Shown piece after piece: positions 1 to 14,911 of a stretch of DNA of 64,000 bases. Each line of letters opens with the position of its first letter. The stretch's first letter is position 1. The position numbers and the translations under genes are program-made. A model generated the notes under the pieces. That model was given only the letters and a program-made list of their open reading frames with translations. It searched no databases and was not told where the DNA came from. The DNA lies in the NCBI GenBank assembly GCA_029204225.1, contig CM055098.1, positions 22,943,367 through 23,007,366 of the forward strand, read 5' to 3'. This DNA is from Diphasiastrum complanatum (lineage: Eukaryota; Streptophyta; Lycopodiopsida; Lycopodiales; Lycopodiaceae).

Positions 1-91
<91 letters not shown>
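1..91. repeat. (CT)n microsatellite, cut by the window start
   Basis: Pure CT dinucleotides, at least 45 units, reaching the left edge of the window, so the true length is unknown. It is one of several long GA/CT arrays here (592-711, 5578-5783, 18772-18936, 19143-19337). Confidence 0.98.
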
Positions 92-713
<622 letters not shown>

Positions 714-947
714 ATGATTAGAATTATTATTATTAACGTCTTTTGGTGCCCAGGGGCACATAAGACAAAAGAGAGTACAAAATGTGAGAAGCATTGTCCG
801 CATAAGGACTTATTTACCAATGAAAAGACAGTAAAACTAAAACTAAAATATCGATCTCTCTGTCTCTAAGAGAAAATGTATCCAAGCTTGACCACCAGCT
901 GGTGAGGGTACAAAGCAAGAGCTTAACCACCTGCTCCGCGGAGGAAA

Positions 948-3900
948 CTAGCTACGAGCAAGCCGAAAGTAACGAGTGATGGTAGTAGTGGGTCGTGATG
1001 TAGGCTGGTGGGAGGCGTATGAAGATCTAGTAGCACTGGATCGAGCCGAAACTCTCTGTGTCTTCGATCTTCGGACGGGGACGTCAAAATCCGCAACCGA
1101 AATATCCACTCTGTCTCGCTTCTGGAAGAATTGAGTAATGTGAGCCTGACTGGAATCCATATCTGAGAGCGTAGGTAGAAGTGAAGCTCGTAAAATATAC
1201 ATCTCTCTCAAAAGAAGACCCACACATCTAGCGTCTGGATACTCGAGGAAGGAGCTCAACGTGAGGGGAATATCTCGGTATAAACAATGGTATCGTCCTC
1301 TAATCTCATAGTATACTGGGCAGCGAAAGATGAAATGAAACTCATCTTCCACCTCCTGAAGAGAACAGAGCTGACATATCCGCTGCAATCTGGGAGTGTC
1401 TGTGTATCTACCTGTCTCGATAGCAAGCTGATGAGAGGAGACTCGAAGCTGTCCTATACGATATCTCAGACCAAAAGATAGCGTCTGTGTAAGATAAACT
1501 GGAAGAATAGGCAAGCCCGAAACGTCCAGCCGTAAAAGATGTGTGCCATAATAATGTAGCTTGACCCTATCTGGATCAGGATGTGACCATATAGTGCGTA
1601 TGTAGCTCCGGTAGATCTGCTGTCTGATATAAGCATGAGTTCCATTCGGAAGATCAAGTGCGGATAAACCCCAAGTCTGAAGAAGGGCTGAGACACTGCG
1701 ATACCAAGAGTGCTTGGCTCCCTGATCCGCAATGGTACAAGATGAAGTGAGAGTAGCAACAATGTATCTGGAGGTATCTAGATCTGATACCCTGTGAAGA
1801 AAGGTGATGATCTGAAACATAGCACCAACAACTAATGGAGGAGAAGCAAACTCGGCTAGTATGATATCATGTGGTACTGAGGGCTTAGCCCGGATTATCC
1901 TACTGAGCATGAGAATCTGGATACGAGTAAGATCTCTCCATGTATCGCGTGATAAATCAGGGCACCAAGTCTCAGCCGAATATAGCACAACTGGGGAGAC
2001 AGTAGCAGAAAATAGTAGGCATCTGGTAGCAGGATCCTGCACATAATAAGTAGAGCAAAATCTCTCCATATGCACAAGAGCGGTATGCCCCTTGCGGAGC
2101 CTGGCGGTGGCTGCTGGTCGAAAAGTGAGTAGCGGACCAGAGAAAAGAACTCCCAGATAGGTGTAGGAGGTCACGATCTCAATCGGTAGCCCGTCATAAT
2201 AGAAAATCACATCTCTCATATGCTGTCTGTTGGTGTTAAACACCATAATCTTAGTCTTCTTAAGGTTAACCGTCAATCCCCAACGCTGGCAAAAGTGATG
2301 TAAAGCAGAAAGGTGACTCTGTAAACCAGCTGCAGAGGATGAGAGGAGAACCACATCATCAGCGTACAAGAGAATGGGGATAATAATGTCTGCTAGGGGA
2401 CAGCCCTCTCCACCTTCCTCGCGAATAATCCACTCGAGGTCATCTATATATAGTGCAAAAAGAGTGGGTGATAAGGGGCAACCCTGCTTCACACCAATGG
2501 TAGAATGTATCTGTGAGGACCAGCCACTACCATCTCTGAAACGTGCCAAGACTCGCTCATATAAAGTAATGATCGCAGCAATAGTATCCTCTGAAAAGCC
2601 AAGTGAAGACAGTCTCTGGAAAAGAAGATGTCGTGGAACAGAGTCAAAAGCTTTGCGAAAATCCACAAAGCAACAGTAAATTCTCTGTTTCCGATGTCGA
2701 GCCTCCTCAATAATGCATCTCAAAATGAAGATCTGGTCTGAAGTAGAATATCCCGGTCTGAAACCAGCTTGACCCATAGCGTGTAAACCCTCAGTTTCAG
2801 CAAAAGATCCAGTAACTGTCTGTAGTATAGAGCCATATATCTTAGCCAGAGTGTGGCCAATCATAATGGTGCGGTAGTTTCCTACATTCATGGGATCACC
2901 TGCCTTGAGGATGGGGTGAAGGATATTAGTACACCAAGCCGTAGGAAAACCAGAAGTAACAGATGTGTTAAAAACATGAGCAATGTAAGGGGAGATGAGA
3001 TGTGCTATGGGCTTTAGGAAGTCTACACTTAAGGAGTCATAGTCAGTGGCTTTATTTAGTTTGGCATGTTTAATGGCGTTTTCAACCATGTCAGGGGTGA
3101 AAAGTGAGCAGTGGTCAGGTCTCGGTGAGAGTGAGGTAGGAGGAGAGTCCGTGGTATATAACTCCGTGGCATACTCGATCCAGGATTCGATGGCTATGGG
3201 GGCCAATGTTGAAGAGTGTCTGGTGAAATGTTTCCAGAAAAAAGAGGAGGAGGGTGAATCTAAAGAGTTGATCATTTTTTGGCAGAGTGATTGTAGGTAC
3301 TTGATCTTCTTTGTTCTGGTGGTTCTATGATATTCTTTCTGGCATTGTTTGAGTGTGGCAGGGGAGTGTGACCTGGCATATGTCACATGATTGTGAAGAG
3401 AGCGGCATTCTGCATCATACCATCTGTTGTGAACACTTCTGTGAGATGATGTTGTTTTGGTGGGGAAGGATGAGGAAGCAGCAGCTAAGAGGGATGTAGA
3501 GAGAAAAGTGGCTTGCTGGTCAATTGGTGCCATGAACGGGAAGTTAGCGAGTAGTTGGGATAAGATTGTGGTGTAATTAGTGAATCCAGATTGGGTGAAA
3601 GAAATACGTTTATGAGTGGGAAGAGAGCAAGAAACTTGCAAAGAAGAGGTTATGTGACCAAGTGAGATGTGTAAGAGTGAGTGATCGGAAATGGTAGGGG
3701 GTGTAATGGAGAAATCAGAAATGTGAGAGATCAAAGCAGGTGATCCAATGAAGTAGTCGACCACACTATGTCCTCCACCATGAGGATAGCATGTATATGC
3801 TGATGAGGAAGGCCACTGTGTGAGGCCATTCAAAATGGCAAGAGCGTGTGTCTCTGCTAGAGTGATCAACTGTTCCCCGAAAGATGTAGCTGGAGTGTCT

Positions 3901-4499
3901 GCATCATGTGATACCCGGTCTAGCCCCATATCCAAAGGGTAAAGCCTGAGAAGATCCGTAGCTGCATGAAATTCGGTTTGTCTAGAGCTTGTGCGGGCGT
4001 TGAAATCACCTGCTAGTAAAATGGAACCCTGCTGAGAAAAGATAGCAATATCATCTGAGAGAGCCTGAAAAGGGTCCCCGCCAAACTCAGCAAACACTGA
4101 GGTCTGTGGAGCAAAATAGCATACAGCTATATAGATGTCCTGAGATAATCCCAATAGTGAGCCAATAATGTGTAACCAAATATAGCGAGCGTATGGATCT
4201 TGTTTAACCATCTGAACTGTGGTGTCTCTGTATAAATAAACTACTCCTCCAGATCCTCGACAAGTTTTTCCCCTAACAAATGGACGAAAAGCAAAATGCC
4301 AAGAGTACTCCTGTATATTTGGAAGAGGATGATATAAGGACTCATGGGTTTCAGCCAACAACAAAATGTCGCATTTTCTAATAAAATCAGCAAAGTCTCC
4401 GGCTGATGACGAAGATAAAAAACCATTACAATTCCAGAAGCCAAGTCTCAAATTGGTAGGGGATCTCGGGTAGCTTCTATATCCGGGGGCCCCTAGTTC
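948..4499 (-). CDS. LINE ORF2: APE endonuclease and reverse transcriptase
   Basis: About 1,180 codons in one open frame. The N-terminal 230 residues are an exonuclease-endonuclease-phosphatase domain: N in LGFWNCNG, E in LLLAETHES, GDFNART and the terminal SDH motif are all present. The reverse transcriptase follows, with AGFRPGYSTSDQI, FVDFRKAFDSVPR, GVKQGCPLSP and the catalytic YADD. Near the C terminus is a C-x2-C...H...C motif (CQLC ... HFIFRC), as in L1-like ORF2 proteins. The role would be target-primed reverse transcription in the nucleus. There is no ATG between the ORF1 stop (4500-4502) and the endonuclease; the first Met is about 80 residues into the domain, so I start the feature right after the ORF1 stop, with which this frame is continuous. 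Expression by readthrough or reinitiation is inferred. Confidence 0.9.
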   Translation of the reverse strand, partial: ELGAPGYRSYPRSPTNLRLGFWNCNGFLSSSSAGDFADFIRKCDILLLAETHESLYHPLPNIQEYSWHFAFRPFVRGKTCRGSGGVVYLYRDTTVQMVKQDPYARYIWLHIIGSLLGLSQDIYIAVCYFAPQTSVFAEFGGDPFQALSDDIAIFSQQGSILLAGDFNARTSSRQTEFHAATDLLRLYPLDMGLDRVSHDADTPATSFGEQLITLAETHALAILNGLTQWPSSSAYTCYPHGGGHSVVDYFIGSPALISHISDFSITPPTISDHSLLHISLGHITSSLQVSCSLPTHKRISFTQSGFTNYTTILSQLLANFPFMAPIDQQATFLSTSLLAAASSSFPTKTTSSHRSVHNRWYDAECRSLHNHVTYARSHSPATLKQCQKEYHRTTRTKKIKYLQSLCQKMINSLDSPSSSFFWKHFTRHSSTLAPIAIESWIEYATELYTTDSPPTSLSPRPDHCSLFTPDMVENAIKHAKLNKATDYDSLSVDFLKPIAHLISPYIAHVFNTSVTSGFPTAWCTNILHPILKAGDPMNVGNYRTIMIGHTLAKIYGSILQTVTGSFAETEGLHAMGQAGFRPGYSTSDQIFILRCIIEEARHRKQRIYCCFVDFRKAFDSVPRHLLFQRLSSLGFSEDTIAAIITLYERVLARFRDGSGWSSQIHSTIGVKQGCPLSPTLFALYIDDLEWIIREEGGEGCPLADIIIPILLYADDVVLLSSSAAGLQSHLSALHHFCQRWGLTVNLKKTKIMVFNTNRQHMRDVIFYYDGLPIEIVTSYTYLGVLFSGPLLTFRPAATARLRKGHTALVHMERFCSTYYVQDPATRCLLFSATVSPVVLYSAETWCPDLSRDTWRDLTRIQILMLSRIIRAKPSVPHDIILAEFASPPLVVGAMFQIITFLHRVSDLDTSRYIVATLTSSCTIADQGAKHSWYRSVSALLQTWGLSALDLPNGTHAYIRQQIYRSYIRTIWSHPDPDRVKLHYYGTHLLRLDVSGLPILPVYLTQTLSFGLRYRIGQLRVSSHQLAIETGRYTDTPRLQRICQLCSLQEVEDEFHFIFRCPVYYEIRGRYHCLYRDIPLTLSSFLEYPDARCVGLLLREMYILRASLLPTLSDMDSSQAHITQFFQKRDRVDISVADFDVPVRRSKTQRVSARSSATRSSYASHQPTSRPTTTITRYFRLARS

Positions 4500-4505
4500 C
4501 TATTG
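4478..4505 (-). promoter_or_regulatory. candidate stop-codon readthrough site between LINE ORF1 and ORF2
   Basis: In the minus sense ORF1 ends CAA TAG GAA CTA, followed at once by the self-complementary GGGGCCCC. ORF2 continues in the same frame with no ATG before its endonuclease. A leaky UAG in a CAA-UAG context followed by structured GC-rich RNA is known from plant-virus and retroviral readthrough; its use here is inference. Confidence 0.35.
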
Positions 4506-5420
4506 TGGAAGGTCGAAAAATCTCGGTTTCCCGTCAATAAAAACAACCCTTTGCCCTTTCTCTTTCGCTTCAAGGATAATCTTTTTTCTTGCCAACCATT
4601 GAGTATTTGTTAAGTCATCATCCATATAAATGAAAGTACCTTTAAGCTTTGCCCTAAGCCGAAGGGCAGCATTGCGTTGTGAAAGCGAGCGGAACTTGAT
4701 AAACAAAACATTGTCATCAAATTTACTACGCCAAGCAGTATCAAAACCATCAGCCACATGAGATAACTTGGAAATGAGCAAATCCGTAGCTTCTTCCAAC
4801 GGTTTTCCACCATTGGCAATGCCTCTTACTCTAATGTTAAAGGCTTTTTTGGCCCTTCTGGCTTGTTCACCCAAAACTGTCTCCAAATCGTTTTCCTTCG
4901 GAAAAGATGAAATCTGAGAGTGATTACCTTGCTTAAGGATCGATGTCGTTTCTTCAACCTGTTTTGCGAGTGATGAGAGTTTGCTGCCCATATCATCCGG
5001 TTTGAAGAGTGCTGCCCACGTTTTCGTCTCCTCGACTTGTTTCTCCAAGCTATTGATCTTGTTGGAAGTCTCCTCCAAGGCACTTTTTTCTGCAATTCGT
5101 TGCTTAAGATATATATTTTCTTGCTCAAGCTGCTCCACACGTTCCGTGACACCAAAAAGATCCTTAGCTAACTTGCTATTTTCAGCTTCAAAGAGGTGTA
5201 GTTGTTTCTTAAGTCCAAGAATTTCTTGTCGGATAAAACTAAGATCATAAGCAAAAAGAATTTCGGTAGGTTTGGAAGGAGTGTAGTCAATGGCAGCCAT
5301 GTTGATAGGAATGTCACTAGTTTCTATCACCAAAGACGGCTCCTCCATCACTACCGGTGATGGGGGGGTGTCCAACAGGGAGGGGGGTGTAAGAACACCC
5401 CCCTTTTTCTTAGGTGCCAT
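4500..5420 (-). CDS. LINE ORF1: coiled-coil RNA-binding protein
   Basis: 306 residues, starting at the ATG of MAPKKKGG; the frame stays open upstream only by reading the CT array as Ser-Leu repeats, so that part is not counted. After a proline-rich N terminus, residues about 70-175 form a heptad-rich coiled coil (LKKQLHLFEAENSKL, VEQLEQENIYLKQRI). Residues about 200-306 contain FNIRVRG, FIKFRS, a run like RNAALRLRAKLKG, and TQWLARKKIILEAKEKG, which resemble the RRM plus C-terminal domain of L1-type ORF1 proteins (trimeric nucleic-acid chaperones). It ends at a TAG (4500-4502) directly followed by the ORF2 frame with no shift. Confidence 0.8.
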   Translation of the reverse strand: MAPKKKGGVLTPPSLLDTPPSPVVMEEPSLVIETSDIPINMAAIDYTPSKPTEILFAYDLSFIRQEILGLKKQLHLFEAENSKLAKDLFGVTERVEQLEQENIYLKQRIAEKSALEETSNKINSLEKQVEETKTWAALFKPDDMGSKLSSLAKQVEETTSILKQGNHSQISSFPKENDLETVLGEQARRAKKAFNIRVRGIANGGKPLEEATDLLISKLSHVADGFDTAWRSKFDDNVLFIKFRSLSQRNAALRLRAKLKGTFIYMDDDLTNTQWLARKKIILEAKEKGQRVVFIDGKPRFFDLPQ

Positions 5421-5575
5421 AGGAGGCGGTAAGCAGATGGAGGACAGTGTAGACAAACGGCCAGGCGTAGCAGTGCAGTAGCGCAGACCAGCGTAGGGCA
5501 GCGTAGGGCAGGTGCGAAGGTCAGCACTGTAGCGCCAGCAGGGCGGACAGCAGCACCAGCAAGGCGGGTGGGCGC

Positions 5576-8874
<3,299 letters not shown>

Positions 8875-9349
8875 TGATGTCAGCAGATACACTCTGTCAT
8901 TGCTAATCTGCCACTCTTGTAATCTCCTAATTAGTTGTAGATGTTTAGTCACTCTAATCTTAAAAATTACATAGAACAACTATATACTTGCTGGATGATA
9001 CTTGATAATATATAACAGAGAATACACAGAAGTGTAGAAGTCTGATGCTAGTAAGCAATCAAGATGAAATACAGACAAGAAGTCCGCCTGCGAGCGAGAT
9101 TTGCACATTGGTTGAGATTTATTGAATGCTGCATTAATTTATAAACGTAGATCAGTAGTGACTGACTACATTCTAGAGGACTGTAGGAGTGATTTCGCTG
9201 GCAGTGTCCAGCAATCGCATCTGAACTCCATCCAAATCACATTGAGTCATAGTCACTTCGCCTTCGCGACAGTTTTGTGACCGCGAAAGCTATTGATCTC
9301 TTCTCATCATTGTTTCGCGACCACGAAAGCTATTTATCTCTTTTCATCA
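8875..9349 (+). repeat. probable 3' LTR of Copia A
   Basis: The segment follows Copia A pol and starts TGATG and ends CATCA, matching short inverted termini of an LTR. Its last 190 bp recur in part at 45580-45719: about 70 bp from GACTACA to CAATCGCATCT is highly similar, and both copies end CATCA followed by GAAACAA. No upstream polypurine tract is clear and the 5' LTR is absent, so the left boundary is uncertain. Confidence 0.5.
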
Positions 9350-9350
9350 G

Positions 9351-10250
9351 AAACAACTTCAGCCCAGAAGTGCTTAGGTAGTGATGCATGAGCAAGCATG
9401 CACTTAGCCGATTCAACTAAGGTTCGATTCTTCTTCTCGACAAGTCCATTGGACTACAATGAATAGGGAGTGATGAATTCTTGCTCAATACCTTGATAAG
9501 TTAATACTCCCTAAATTTAGTTGAGATGTACTCTCCACTGGTGTCGGACCTCGGTGTTTTGATTTGTTTACCAGTTTCCTTCTCAACTCGCTCCTTAAAT
9601 TTTTTGAAGAGGTTAAATGCCTCTAATTTATGCGTAATTAAAAAAAAAGTTGTTCTTCTATAATAGTCCTCAATAAAGGTTATGAAAAATCTGGCACATA
9701 CCAATGACAAGGTTTGCATATCTGTATGTACAATGTCTAGAAAATCTTTAGCTACATATTCCTGACTTGATCTAAAAGGGTTCCCAGTCTACTTTTTGAT
9801 CATGTAACTCTAGAAGATAGGGAGTTTGAATTTTCTATCTCAATAGTCAAGATCAAGTACAATAGATTGTTTAGACATGTTCAATACAGATGCATTATTC
9901 AAATGAGCAAGTCTATTGTTATTAGAAATCCTTTATTGATGTGAATAAAAGTATTCAGAGCTTGATTTGTAGCAGAATAACAATGACTTAGTCTTATAAG
10001 TATACATGCCTCTTTCCGAATGCAAAGATCTTATTTATCCTATCGACAACTCTACACTGATCAGATTTGAATTCTACTCCATGTCCTAGAGTCTGTAATT
10101 CTGTTGACAGATAGCAAATTTGTAGACAGATTAGGTACATAAAAGACTTTAAGAGTAGTTTGAATTGATAATTCTAGAAGCTTAATCTTACTGTGCCTTC
10201 ACCTTTGATAGCATGTGTGCTATTGTTGCCAAGGTGAACATAATTGGCCG
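9351..10250 (-). pseudogene. Copia pol fragment (protease-integrase region)
   Basis: Read on the minus strand from 10250 to 9351: a pre-integrase segment (LGHGVEFKSDQCRVVDRINK near 10080), then integrase core pieces (FITFIEDYYRRT, SGEYIS), then VEKKNRTLVESAKCMLAHA. Many stops and shifts. The same subfamily's segment is at 51002-51260. Adjoins the Copia A LTR-like end at 9350. Confidence 0.75.
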
Positions 10251-11004
10251 CACCTTGCATGTACTTGACAATCGTTCACTAAAGGTGCTTCGTTGCTTGA
10301 TACTCTCTCATTGAAGGTACATCATTGGATGTGTAGCTAGCATGTACAATGTGTGCATATTCTAGTGAAAGGGTAAATTGAATGTGTTTAATTTAAAAGC
10401 AAGTAAATGTGAAAGGAGGTGAGCAAGGTCATGTCATGTGAAAGCAGCAAATCCAATCGTAAAAGATAGTGTTTGACATTTTATTTCATATATTGGAAGT
10501 GCATTAAATTATGCAAAGAGATTCATTCCTACAGAAATTATGTCCAATGTTTTTGTTGGGTTGGATTTCATACACAATACTAATTTGAACACAACAAATT
10601 GTCTTTTTTGAGCTTCACTTAAAAAGAGATCGTTTTTGATATAGATGTAATTACAAATCCATCTCGAGGTTTGAAGTATGTGGATGGAAATCATTTCAAT
10701 TAAAGTGGATCCTAGAGAGTGGAGAAGGAACTTGACTTAAGTATGCCAAGATCTTGGTTCTTGCTTCATGACTATGCCAATCGTTTGATTTCAAAACATT
10801 ATGCACACATAATGGCACATGAAATTTAAGTAATGAATGAATTAGAGATGTTACTCTCCTCAGCTAAGTCATCGATAGATGAACCTCCAAATGGATTCAC
10901 AAAGCAAAGTTGGTCTCACCGTAGACAAGCTAAATGGATCCAATTATCATTTATAAAAATTTAATATGAAGACCTTGCTAATTGCCAATGAGCTTTGGTG
11001 CTAA
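10251..11004. other. no gene seen
   Basis: AT-rich sequence between two Copia fragments of opposite orientation. I see no coding similarity; it may be decayed LTR or leader sequence. Confidence 0.5.
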
Positions 11005-13379
11005 TTCAGTTTCACGTATGCTTACTATATTGATGATTTTAGTAGATTTTGTTGGATCTATCTACTAAAGAACAAGGATGAAGTGTATGATGTCTTTATC
11101 AAGTTCAATAATGCAAGGGAGAACCAATTTTTCACAAAGATCAAGTGCTTAAGGAGTGAATATGGTGGAGAGTACATATCTACCAGGTTTAAGGACTTTT
11201 GTGATGGGCATGGGACCAAGAGGGAGTATACAACATCAAGGACCCCACAACAAAATGGAGTGGCTGAAAGGAAGAATAGGACTTTATGTGAAAGTGCTAA
11301 AGCTATGAGGTTAAGTGCTAATCTTGACAAACCATTTTGGGATGCTTTGTTGTGTGCCAATTTCTTGTGCAATAGGTGGCCGAGTGCTATTTTGGATGGT
11401 AGGACACTTTTGAGATGCTATTCAAGAGGAGGCCAAGTGTCAACTTTCTAAGAACCTTTGGATGTACATGCTATGTCAACATTACTCTTGATGATAGGAC
11501 CAAGGAGGATTCATCTTCAAGAAGAAGTAGTTTTGTTGGATATAGTGAGGTGCGTAAAGCCTACAAGGTTTACATTCCTTCTACTAGAAAAGTGATTGTT
11601 GGTAGAGATTTCATTTTTGATGAGGGTAACATTCCAAACATGTCTTCAAGCATGATTGATGGTAGTGTGGATGTATCTAACATTCTTGATGTTGATGCGA
11701 AGGATCCTACTTTGGATGGTGATGATGATGGACCTTCATCAAGTCAAAAGCCAAGGAGAACATCAAGAGAAAGACAAGTACCTTCAAGGCTCACATATGA
11801 TCAAAAGGGTAAACAAGTAGTTTCTGGAAACTATGTTGCTTTACTAACATCTTTGGATGAACCTACAAGTGTAGATCAAGCAAGGAAAGAAGAGTGGTGG
11901 ATCCAAGCAATGGATCTTGAGTATCAAGCTCGTATGAAGAATGGAACATGGAGATTGGTGGAGTTGCCTAAGGACAAGAAAGCTATTGGATGCAAATGGA
12001 TCTTCAAGGTGAAGACAAACTAAGATGGATCTATCAACAAGTACAAGACAAGGTTAGTGGCAAAAGGATATGCTCAACAACAAGGGATTGACTATGATGA
12101 GACCTTTGCACCTGTGGCAAAGATGGTAAGCATTCGAGTCATCATTTCACTTGCTACACTTTACATTTCAAATGCATTCTTAAATGGTGGTCTTGAGGAG
12201 GAAGTGTACACGGAGCACCCCGAGAGCTACATTTCATCAACAAAGCCAAATCATGTGTGTCTACTACAAAAGAGTTTGTATGGCCTTAAGCAAGCACCAA
12301 GGAGTTGGTATGCTAAGCTTAACACTTTTTTACTCTCTCAAGGCTTTGTTATGAGTGAGTATGATCATTTACTTTACTATAGGTGTGCTGGAAATGATGC
12401 TACCATCTTGCTAATCTATGTGGATGATATCATCTTGAGTGGTGGAGACAATAAAGATGTGGAGGATATCAAGAATGCTCTTAAGAAGGAGTTTGAGGTG
12501 CATGATCTTGGTAATTTGCATTACATTTTGGGAATAGAAGTCATTAGATCTTCTCAATCTACTTTCATTTGTCAAGAAAATTATGCTAATTTTATTCTAG
12601 AAAGATTTCATATGGTAGATGCAAAAGCTAGTGATACACCTATGGAGTCTCATGTAAAGGCTAACTATAAGAGATAATGAAAGATCCTTTGAGGATATTA
12701 CTCTCTATAGGAAGCTAGTTGATTCAATCATCTATCTAACCATTACTAGACCAGATCTAAGCAATTGTGTTGGAACATTGAGTCAATTCATGCAAGATCC
12801 TAGTGAGGAGCATTGGAAGCTAGGAAAGTGAGTTTTGAGGTACATCATTGGAACTCGAGATTTTGGCATATTGTATGAGGGATCATCACCTAGTCTTTTT
12901 GGATTTCTGGATTTGGACTATGCTGGAGATGTAATGGATAGAAAATCCATTAGTGCTCATTGTATTTTCATAGGTGATGGAGCTATATCATGGATGTCGA
13001 AGAAACAAGCCACTATCTCATTGTCATCTAGTGAGGCCGAGTACAAAGCTCTTACACATTGCACAAAGGAGATGGTATGGATCAAGAGGATGATCAAGGA
13101 TCTTCACTTGCTAGATTTTTCAAAGAGCCCAATCATCTTTTGTGACAATCAATCAGCCCAAAGTTTGGCAACCAATCCTATCTTTCATTCTAGGAGCAAG
13201 CATATTGAGGTGCAATACCATTTTGTGAGGGAGCAAGTCATTGCAAAGGAGGTGGAGCTTCAAAATGTGTCTTCAAGCTGATATCTTCACCAAAGCATTG
13301 GGAAAGGACTTGTTCATAAAGCATAGGACTTCACTTAAAGTGCTATCAAAGTCTATGCTAAAACTAGTTGAAGAGGGAG
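11005..13379 (+). pseudogene. Copia B pol, 5'-truncated
   Basis: Begins inside the integrase core (YIDDFSRFCWIYLL), through EYGGEYIST and TPQQNGVAERKN, a frameshift near 11400-11430, then the linker and RT (GCKWIFKVK, a stop at 12021, KGYAQQQGIDYDETF, YGLKQAPRSWY, YVDDIILS), a break near 12675-12835, then RNase H (SSSEAEYKALT, FHSRSKHIEVQYHFV) with a last frameshift near 13275 before the normal end at LVEEG. A purine-rich tract GAAGAGGGAG (13370-13379) precedes the LTR. Its LTR is homologous to that of Copia2 (54766-59978), so Copia B represents the autonomous kind of that family, although this copy is dead. Confidence 0.88.
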
Positions 13380-14028
13380 TGTGAAAGATTCAATTAGTTT
13401 GATCATTTTGTCAATATTTCCATATTTGACATATTGAGGCCCAAACTTGTTTTAGACTTAGAGAATAACTTTTCAAAGTTCATTAGTCAAAATTTCATTT
13501 GAATAAATACTTTTTGAAAGTGTGAGAAAGTTTGGAGGCGAGTTTTAGGAGATTCAGACTTGAATAGTTGGGTACATTGAATCTAGACCCAAAAGTAGTA
13601 GGGTTAGCATTTTGGAGGGAAAGCCAAGTGTCCAAATAGGGTTTGGACTTGTTATAAAAGAATGTAACTCATGGAGAGAGTGATCTTCTCCCTTCTCTAT
13701 CTCATTGCATGCTTATACATGGTTCTCTTGGGTTCTACTATCCAATGGTGCACTATATTGGTGATTGCATGCAATTTTATGTGTAGAATGATCCATAATT
13801 GCTATTTTCGGTTTCACACGTGTGAATGACAGTAGCTTGCTGGATTTGTATGGACAGCAACAGTACATAATCATTTCATTCAAGTTTGATCAAGTTTTAT
13901 TAGTGTTCGCATCTCATTTTGTGTGTAGATGCTGATTTTTCTACATTGGTGAGATTGGTAGTGTATTTCTCTTTCTAACCAAAGATCTTTCAAGTTGATT
14001 GGATCTTAAGGATTTGAAAACTTTCACA
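13380..14028 (+). repeat. 3' LTR of Copia B
   Basis: 649 bp, starts TGTGAAAGATTC and ends CTTTCACA, directly after a polypurine tract. It aligns over its length with the Copia2 LTRs at 54766-55407 and 59335-59978. TATAAAA lies at 13653-13659 and the palindrome TTCACACGTGTGAA at 13813-13826. Confidence 0.88.
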
Positions 14029-14039
14029 TGGGGGTGTAG

Positions 14040-14744
14040 ATTTCAGGTGAAGAGGAGAGCTTTAGATAGGGTTGGTAGGTTATTTGAGGTGGGCGGTTCG
14101 CTCCTGCTCCATCCCATCATGATTTGGGATGGATGGAGTTTGCATGTGGACATTGTTGTTCGGCCTTGCGATGGAAAGCAGAAAAGAATAGCCATTTTTG
14201 TTGCATGAAAGGCAAGGTGCATTTGCCTTTGATGCCATCACTGCCTTCTACGCTATTTCGTTTGTACACGTCCTCCGATGACTTGGGAGCTCATTCTCAG
14301 AAGAACATTCGGGGTTACAATAACTTATTGGCATTCGCATCTTTTGGGGTGAATATGGATAAATCCATCTCCAACTCCGTAGGCGTCGCATACACGTTTC
14401 AATTCTCTGGGCGGTTGTACAATCACATTGGTGGTTTATTTTCATCAGATAGGCCTTCCTTTTCGCAGATTTACTTCATGGATGGTGATGATTTGCAGGT
14501 GGATCAGAGATTATCTCTAAACCTCGAGCTTAGGTGTAATGTTCTCTCGCATTCCTTGGAGAGGAGGGTTTGTAGGAGGATCCACCTCAGCGACAACACC
14601 TATTGTGGTAGTTGTGATGATGATGGTGTGTCTCATGCGGCCTCGAGTCTAGCACATCCCTCTAGCAGGCCTCGTCGTAGGGATTCCTTACATCGAGAAA
14701 CTCTAACTCAGAAAGCAACGCGCATATGGCACATGATACTATGA
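14040..14744 (+). pseudogene. Helitron Rep/helicase N-terminal region fragment
   Basis: The frame from about 14124 carries the segment that precedes the Rep domain in plant Helitron proteins: a cysteine pair with CSALRW, then FCCMKGKVHLP, an LFRLYTSSDD segment, KNIRGYNNLLAFASFGVNMD, and GRLYNHIGGLF ... FSQIYFMDGD. The frame ends at 14744 without Rep catalytic residues or helicase. It sits between Copia B's LTR and Copia C, so it is a fragment carried or stranded among insertions. Identification is by family pattern. Confidence 0.8.
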
Positions 14745-14911
14745 CTCCTGCATCTGTCACACTTGAATATCTCAACACCCCCATACTCACCCCTCACATT
14801 TTTCCATCTTCGACACCCCCTGCCCAAAATCTCGTTTCTTCTATGGGGACTCCATGGCAAACATAAGTCCAAAAATCACCACAACTTGGCATGATTTTTC
14901 TAATATTGAAA

